Assembly: GCF_000633395.1 (NCBI RefSeq)
Contig: NZ_AYMU01000003.1
Coordinates: 186,001 to 250,000 of the forward strand
Direction: 5' to 3'
DNA: 64,000 nt
Source: Pseudomonas sp. PH1b
GTDB lineage: Bacteria > Pseudomonadota > Gammaproteobacteria > Pseudomonadales > Pseudomonadaceae
Positions 59,533-64,000 of the stretch are shown piece by piece (position 1 is the stretch's first letter; each line of letters begins with the position of its first letter). Both the position numbers and the translations under genes were made by a program. Below the pieces are notes generated by a model. That model saw only the letters and a program-made list of their open reading frames with translations, was not told the origin of the DNA and did no database searches.

Positions 59533-61608
59533 TCAGGCCTTGTGCTCTGCCAGGTGGATGCCCTGCATGAAGCCATCGGCGGGCAGCGGGAGCCCGAGGA
59601 AGTAACCCTGCAGGGAATCGCAGCCCAATTGGGTGAGGAAGGTCTGCTGCACGCCGGTCTCCACGCCCTCGGCGACGATCCGCAGGCCCAGGGCCTGGCC
59701 CAGGGCGACAATCGCCGAGACGATGGCCGCGTCATCGCTGTCATGCTCCAGGTCACGGACAAAGCCGCGGTCGATCTTCAGTTCGTTGGCCGGCAGGCGC
59801 TTGAGGTACATCAGGCTCGAATAACCGGTGCCGAAGTCGTCGATGGACAGGTCCACTCCCATGTCCGCCAGCTGCTGCAGCACCAGCATGCTGACGTCGG
59901 CGTCGTTCATCGCCGTGGTCTCGGTGATTTCCAGGGTCAGGCTGTTGGCCGGCAACTGATAGCGTTCCAGGGCCGTGGCCACACTCTTGACCAGCCCCAC
60001 GTGACAGAACTGCAGGGCCGAGAGGTTCACCGCGATACGCCAGCCGGTATAGCCCTGCCCATACCACTCGCTCATCTGCCGGCAGGCTTCATGCAGCACC
60101 CAGTCGCCAATGGGGATGATCAGCCCGGACTTCTCCGCCAGTTCGATGAACTTGTCCGGCAATAGCAGGCCGTGCTGCGGGTGTTCCCAGCGCAACAGCG
60201 CCTCGGCTCCCACGGGTTGGCCGTTGGCGGCGTCGAACTTGGGCTGGTAATGCAGGCGGAACTGGTGCTGCTCCAGGGCATTGCGCAGGTCCTGCAGCAG
60301 TTGCAGTTGGCGCCGGGCGTTGCTGTTCATCGACGCGTCGAAAAAGCTGTAGCCGTTCTTGCCGGTGCCCTTGGCGTGATACATCGCCGCATCGGCGTTC
60401 ATCAGCAGCTCCTGGGCACTCAAGCCGTTGCCGGGGTACACCGCGATGCCGATGCTGGCGGAAATCTGCAGCTCATGCTCGACCACCCGGAACGAACGGG
60501 ACACCAGGCCCACCTGGCGTGCCGCCAGGCGCAGGGCATCGTCGGCCTCGGCGAGCTGCACCAGGAGCACGAATTCATCGCCGCCGATCCGCGCCAGGGT
60601 GTCCTCGCTGCGCAGGTCCTCGCGCAGGCGCTGGGCCACTTCCCGCAGCAACTGGTCGCCCATGTGGTGGCCGAAGGCGTCATTGACCGGCTTGAAGCCG
60701 TCCAGATCGATGAACATCAGCGCAAAACAGCCACCGTGAGCGGTGACCCGATGCATCGCCTGGTCGATGCGGTCCGCCAGCAGGATGCGGTTGGGCAAGC
60801 CGGTCAGGGTGTCGTGCAGGGCCAACTGAGTGAGTTCCTTGTTGGCCTCGGTCAACGACTGGGCCAGCACCGCCGTGCGGGCCTCCAGGCGTGCATCCAG
60901 CACCGAGGTCAGCAAGGCGATGATCAGCACCGCCAGGGTGGTGATCAGCACCATGTTGTCCAGGCCCTTGCCGCTCAGCCCACCTGCCAGGGCACCGCAG
61001 AAGCTGCCATCGGGAAAGCGCGCCGCGGCCATGCCGGTGTAGTGCATGCCGACGATGGCAAAGCCCATGACCACCGCCGCGCCGCTGCGGGCCAGGCGTA
61101 CATAAGGGGTGTTGCGCCGCAGGTGGAAGGCAATCCACAGCGCCGCGGTGGACGCACCAAAGGCGATCAGCAGCGAGGCGCCGAACAGGCTCGGGTCGTA
61201 GTCGATGCCCGGCTGCATCTGCATTGCCGCCATGCCGGTGTAGTGCATGCCGCTGATCCCCGCGCCCATCACCAGGGCGCCGTACAGCAACTGCAACAGG
61301 GGCAGCTTGGGCTGGCTCACCAGCCACAGGGCAAAACCGCAGGACAGCACCGAAATCAGCAAGGACAAGGCCGTGAGCGAGAAATCGTAGCCAAGCTCCA
61401 CCGGCAAGCTGAAGGCCAACATGCCGATAAAGTGCATGGACCAGACCCCGACCCCCATGGCCAGCGCCCCGCCAGCGATCCACAGGTAGGCCGCGCGGCC
61501 CTGGGCGGTCGCGATGCGTCCGGTCAGATCCAGAGCGGTATAGGAAGCCAGGATCGCCACGAGAATGGAGATCAGGACCAATGCGGGGGAGTAACTACCG
61601 ATGAGCAT
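59533..61608 (-). CDS. MHYT-GGDEF-EAL cyclic-di-GMP protein
   Basis: A 691-residue inner-membrane protein. The N-terminal MHYT sensor (residues 1-240) has seven helices with the motif in three versions (MHFIGM, MHYTGM, MHYTGM), thought to bind a metal such as copper and sense O2, CO or NO. The GGDEF motif is intact at 342-346 (RIGGDEF), and the EAL motif begins at Glu469 (GAEALLRWEH). Thus both diguanylate cyclase and phosphodiesterase activity are possible. The start at 61608 (MLIGSYSPALVLISI) is preferred; a longer frame reaches 61713 but is not protein-like. Confidence 0.9.
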   Translation of the reverse strand: MLIGSYSPALVLISILVAILASYTALDLTGRIATAQGRAAYLWIAGGALAMGVGVWSMHFIGMLAFSLPVELGYDFSLTALSLLISVLSCGFALWLVSQPKLPLLQLLYGALVMGAGISGMHYTGMAAMQMQPGIDYDPSLFGASLLIAFGASTAALWIAFHLRRNTPYVRLARSGAAVVMGFAIVGMHYTGMAAARFPDGSFCGALAGGLSGKGLDNMVLITTLAVLIIALLTSVLDARLEARTAVLAQSLTEANKELTQLALHDTLTGLPNRILLADRIDQAMHRVTAHGGCFALMFIDLDGFKPVNDAFGHHMGDQLLREVAQRLREDLRSEDTLARIGGDEFVLLVQLAEADDALRLAARQVGLVSRSFRVVEHELQISASIGIAVYPGNGLSAQELLMNADAAMYHAKGTGKNGYSFFDASMNSNARRQLQLLQDLRNALEQHQFRLHYQPKFDAANGQPVGAEALLRWEHPQHGLLLPDKFIELAEKSGLIIPIGDWVLHEACRQMSEWYGQGYTGWRIAVNLSALQFCHVGLVKSVATALERYQLPANSLTLEITETTAMNDADVSMLVLQQLADMGVDLSIDDFGTGYSSLMYLKRLPANELKIDRGFVRDLEHDSDDAAIVSAIVALGQALGLRIVAEGVETGVQQTFLTQLGCDSLQGYFLGLPLPADGFMQGIHLAEHKA

Positions 61609-61959
61609 GAGGCATCTCTTGGCCGTTGTGCCGACATCCCTGCTCGGCGGGCAAAACCGCAGATTGTACTGATTGCGAAGAAGAACGCATCTACAAAATT
61701 GGCAAAAAGCCATTAGTCTGACGGAACGTCTGTTTCGGGCCTTTCATGCCCCTACAAGCCTTGTGGACATGGGCTTTGCTCGCCCTGGACAGCCCCTGCG
61801 ACTCGCCGCCTGATACAGCCCGCGAGTCGCTGCCAAGGGCTGCGCGGGGGGCGGCCATCGGCCCCCCCTCAACCTCAAGCATTGCGCAATCAGGTTTCAA
61901 CGGTGTTGCTCTGCGCCGCCGGCAACGGCGGCGCCCGGGATCCGGCCGGGCCGGCCCGT
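61609..61959. other. intergenic region between opmB end and MHYT gene
   Basis: About 350 bp. No gene is convincing: a plus-strand frame here is antisense to opmB at its end and has no support. The part near 61930-61955 is extremely GC-rich with a GGCCGGGCCGGCC-type hairpin, a possible terminator for the mux operon, though without a T-tract. The promoter of the MHYT gene should be within 61609-61720. Confidence 0.4.
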
Positions 61960-63453
61960 CTATGGTTTCTCGCTGGCCTGCAACTGGCCATCCCAGCCGC
62001 CGCCCATGGCCGCGATCAGTTGCACGCTGGCAATCAGCCGGCTCTGCAATAGCGTCAGCACACTGCGCTCGTTGCTCAGGGCGGTGGTCTGGCTGGTGAC
62101 CACGTCCAGGTAGGCGATCAATCCGGCCTTGTACTGGTTCTCGGTCAGGCGCAGGGCTTCACGGGCCGAATCCAGGGCTTGCTGGCGCACTCCGGCCTCG
62201 TCTTCCAGGACCTTGAGCTGGACCATGTAGTTCTCCACTTCGCGAAACCCGTCGAGCACGGTCTGCCGGTACTTGGCCACGGTCTGGTCGTACACCGCCT
62301 CGGTGCGATCGACTTCCGCCGAGCGCTGGCCGCCGTCGAACAGGGTCATGGCGAGTTTCGGCCCCACCGACCAGAAACGGTTCGGCAGGCTGATCCAGTC
62401 GGCGTAGGTGCTGCTGCTGTAGCCACCGGCCAGGCTCAGGGTCAGGTCGGGGTAGTAGGCGGCCTTGGCCACACCGATCTTGGCGTTGGCGGCAATCACC
62501 GAGCGCTCCGCCGAGGCGATGTCCGGGCGGCGCTCCAGCAGTTGCGACGGCACGCCCAGGGGCACCTGTGGCAGCACCGGGATGTTGTTGCTCGCGGCCA
62601 GGTTGAACTCGGCCGGCGGCACGCCGATCAGCACGGCGATGGCGTTCTCGAACTGCGCCCGCTGCCAGATCAGGTCGATCAGGTCGGCCTGGGTGCTTTT
62701 CAGCTGGGTCTGGGCCTGGGCCACCGCGTCCTTGCCGGAGACTCCAGCCTGGTACTGGTTCTGGGTCATGGTCAGCGAGCGCTGGTAGGCCGCCACCGTG
62801 GCTTCCAGCAGGCGTTTCTGCTCGTCGATCACCCGCAGTTGCAGGTAGTTCTGCACCAGCTCCGACTGCTGGCTCAGGCGCATCGCCGCCAGGTCGGCAA
62901 AGCTGGCCTCGGCACTGGCCTCGTTGGCCTCCAGGTCACGCCGCAGCTTGCCCCACACGTCTGCCTCCCAGCTCACCCCCAACTGGGTGTTGTAGGTGTC
63001 GCGGATGCCGCTGCTGGAACTGCTCAGGGCCGAGCTGCTGCTGCCGGTGCCCTGGCTGGCGCGGGTCTTGCCGGCGCTCAGGTCGACGCTGGGAAAGAAC
63101 GAACCCCGGGAACTGCGCACCAGGGCCCGGGCCTGGCGGAATTGCGCCTCGGCCTGGGCCACGCTCTGGTTGGAGCTGTTGAGCTTGTCGACCAGGCCAT
63201 TGAGCTGGGCATCGCCATACAGCTCCCACCAGGCGCCACGGGCCAGGGCGTCGCTGGGGTTGGCCTGGCGCCAGCCCTCGGCCTCCTTGTAATGCACCGG
63301 CTCGGCCACCTCGGGCCGCTGGTAGTCGGGCCCGATGGCACAGGCGCTGAGCAGCAGCACGCACAGGCTCAGGCCCAGGGCTCGCGAGCCCCGGGCCAGG
63401 GCCAGGCGCTGGGCGGACAGCGGGAAAACAGGACGGGACGAGTGTTCGGTCAT
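61960..63453 (-). CDS. opmB: outer-membrane efflux lipoprotein OpmB
   Basis: A 497-residue TolC-type outer-membrane channel of the NodT/OprM group. The lipobox LLSAC follows an N-terminal signal (residue about 38), then [20 protein letters not shown] and [20 protein letters not shown], typical of OpmB as I recall it. Long helical hairpins with the QNQYQAG-type repeat ([20 protein letters not shown] and [20 protein letters not shown]) are seen twice, as in TolC proteins. It forms the exit duct of the MuxABC pump. The start overlaps the muxC stop by ATGA. Confidence 0.88.
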   Translation of the reverse strand: MTEHSSRPVFPLSAQRLALARGSRALGLSLCVLLLSACAIGPDYQRPEVAEPVHYKEAEGWRQANPSDALARGAWWELYGDAQLNGLVDKLNSSNQSVAQAEAQFRQARALVRSSRGSFFPSVDLSAGKTRASQGTGSSSSALSSSSSGIRDTYNTQLGVSWEADVWGKLRRDLEANEASAEASFADLAAMRLSQQSELVQNYLQLRVIDEQKRLLEATVAAYQRSLTMTQNQYQAGVSGKDAVAQAQTQLKSTQADLIDLIWQRAQFENAIAVLIGVPPAEFNLAASNNIPVLPQVPLGVPSQLLERRPDIASAERSVIAANAKIGVAKAAYYPDLTLSLAGGYSSSTYADWISLPNRFWSVGPKLAMTLFDGGQRSAEVDRTEAVYDQTVAKYRQTVLDGFREVENYMVQLKVLEDEAGVRQQALDSAREALRLTENQYKAGLIAYLDVVTSQTTALSNERSVLTLLQSRLIASVQLIAAMGGGWDGQLQASEKP

Positions 63454-64000
63454 AGCGGCGTTTCCAGAGCAGCATCGGTACGGACCCCACGCCAGTGGTT
63501 GAACTTGTGGCGCAGGCGATCGAGATAGAGGTAGACCACCGGGGTGGTGTAGAGGGTCAGGACCTGGCTGAAGACCAGGCCGCCAATGATGGTCAGGCCC
63601 AGGGGCTGGCGCATTTCCGAACCTTCGGCGCCGCCCAGCAGCAAGGGCAGCGCGCCAAGGATCGCCGCCAGGGTGGTCATCAGGATCGGCCGCAGGCGCT
63701 GCAAGCAGGCGCTGCGGATCGATTGCAACGGGTCCATCCCGTGGTGGCGCTCCAGTTGCAGCGCCAGGTCGATCATCAGGATCGCGTTCTTCTTCACCAC
63801 GCCGATCAGCAGGAACAGCCCCAGCAAGGAAATCAGGCTGAATTCGCTGCCCAGCACATAGATCGAGAGCAAGGCGCCGACTCCTGCCGATGGCAGGGTC
63901 GAGAGAATGGTCAGCGGGTGAATGTAGCTTTCATAGAGCACCCCAAGCACCAGGTACACCGCCAGCAAGGCACCGAGGATCATGAACGGCTGGCTCTTCT
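63450..64000 (-). CDS. muxC: RND efflux pump permease MuxC (5' end beyond right edge)
   Basis: The C-terminal 183 residues of an RND transporter of the MdtB/MdtC branch: [20 protein letters not shown], then [20 protein letters not shown] and [20 protein letters not shown]. The [11 protein letters not shown] pattern is the well-conserved helix of these pumps. As it is followed by opmB with ATGA overlap, it corresponds to the last of the two inner-membrane subunits, MuxC. The protein starts outside the window. Function: drug and detergent efflux coupled to the proton gradient. Confidence 0.88.
   Translation of the reverse strand, partial: KSQPFMILGALLAVYLVLGVLYESYIHPLTILSTLPSAGVGALLSIYVLGSEFSLISLLGLFLLIGVVKKNAILMIDLALQLERHHGMDPLQSIRSACLQRLRPILMTTLAAILGALPLLLGGAEGSEMRQPLGLTIIGGLVFSQVLTLYTTPVVYLYLDRLRHKFNHWRGVRTDAALETPL

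Noticed and set aside
61746..62099. 117-residue plus-strand frame over the opmB 3' end
   Set aside because: Antisense to opmB for half its length; Arg/Ser/Pro-rich tail and no ribosome site.

Overview
The window comes from a GC-rich Pseudomonas, most likely of the P. fluorescens complex. The basis is the coding style and several recognisable loci: a glycogen/trehalose cluster laid out as in other pseudomonads, a pvdQ-type acylase next to a FecR-type regulator, the mux/opm efflux operon, a DUF3203 gene, and REP repeats built on the motif GGAGCTGGCTTGCCAGC. No rRNA, tRNA, IS element, prophage or CRISPR array was seen. The species cannot be fixed from the sequence alone.

Layout. 1-9.4 kb is accessory metabolism with four LysR regulators: an MFS exporter cut by the left edge, an amino-acid-type permease followed by an iron alcohol dehydrogenase and the stump of an aldehyde dehydrogenase gene, a GNAT enzyme and a nitrilase-family amidohydrolase. 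9.6-15.4 kb holds a DUF883 protein, the cyclic-imine reductase DpkA, a FecR-type anti-sigma regulator with a good Fur box, the periplasmic acylase PvdQ and a Fur-like winged-helix protein without a metal domain. 15.4-21.6 kb has small membrane and lipoprotein genes, a LysR/aldo-keto reductase pair, a low-GC orphan gene and a chemoreceptor. 21.8-26.9 kb is a copper-resistance operon (copA, copB, copC, copD, a DUF411 protein and a YqaA-like membrane protein) behind a candidate CopR box.

29.5-50.9 kb is the glycogen/trehalose block. One operon reads rightwards (glgA, treZ, malQ, treY, DUF2934 gene, glgX) and one leftwards (glgE, treS-maltokinase, glgB). Between them lie a PIG-L-like protein, an EEP hydrolase and an alpha/beta hydrolase. 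Together they make glucan (GlgA, or TreS-Mak then GlgE, with GlgB branching), trim and remodel it (GlgX, MalQ) and convert it to trehalose (TreY, TreZ). A candidate AlgU-type promoter precedes glgE.

51-64 kb holds a small proline-rich protein, an MgtC-like protein, DUF3203, ccoG with a possible Anr box, and a MocR-type regulator. A 110-bp-period REP array follows, then a three-gene cassette that looks like a remnant or orphan type VI secretion effector locus (Rhs-type N-terminal domain, PoNi-type immunity protein, small membrane protein) closed by another copy of the same REP unit. The window ends with an SDR enzyme, an MHYT-GGDEF-EAL protein, opmB and the 3' end of muxC. The most unusual items are the REP-bracketed cassette without a visible toxin, the PIG-L protein lacking its usual catalytic Asp, the decayed aldehyde dehydrogenase, and the structured leader in front of the permease.
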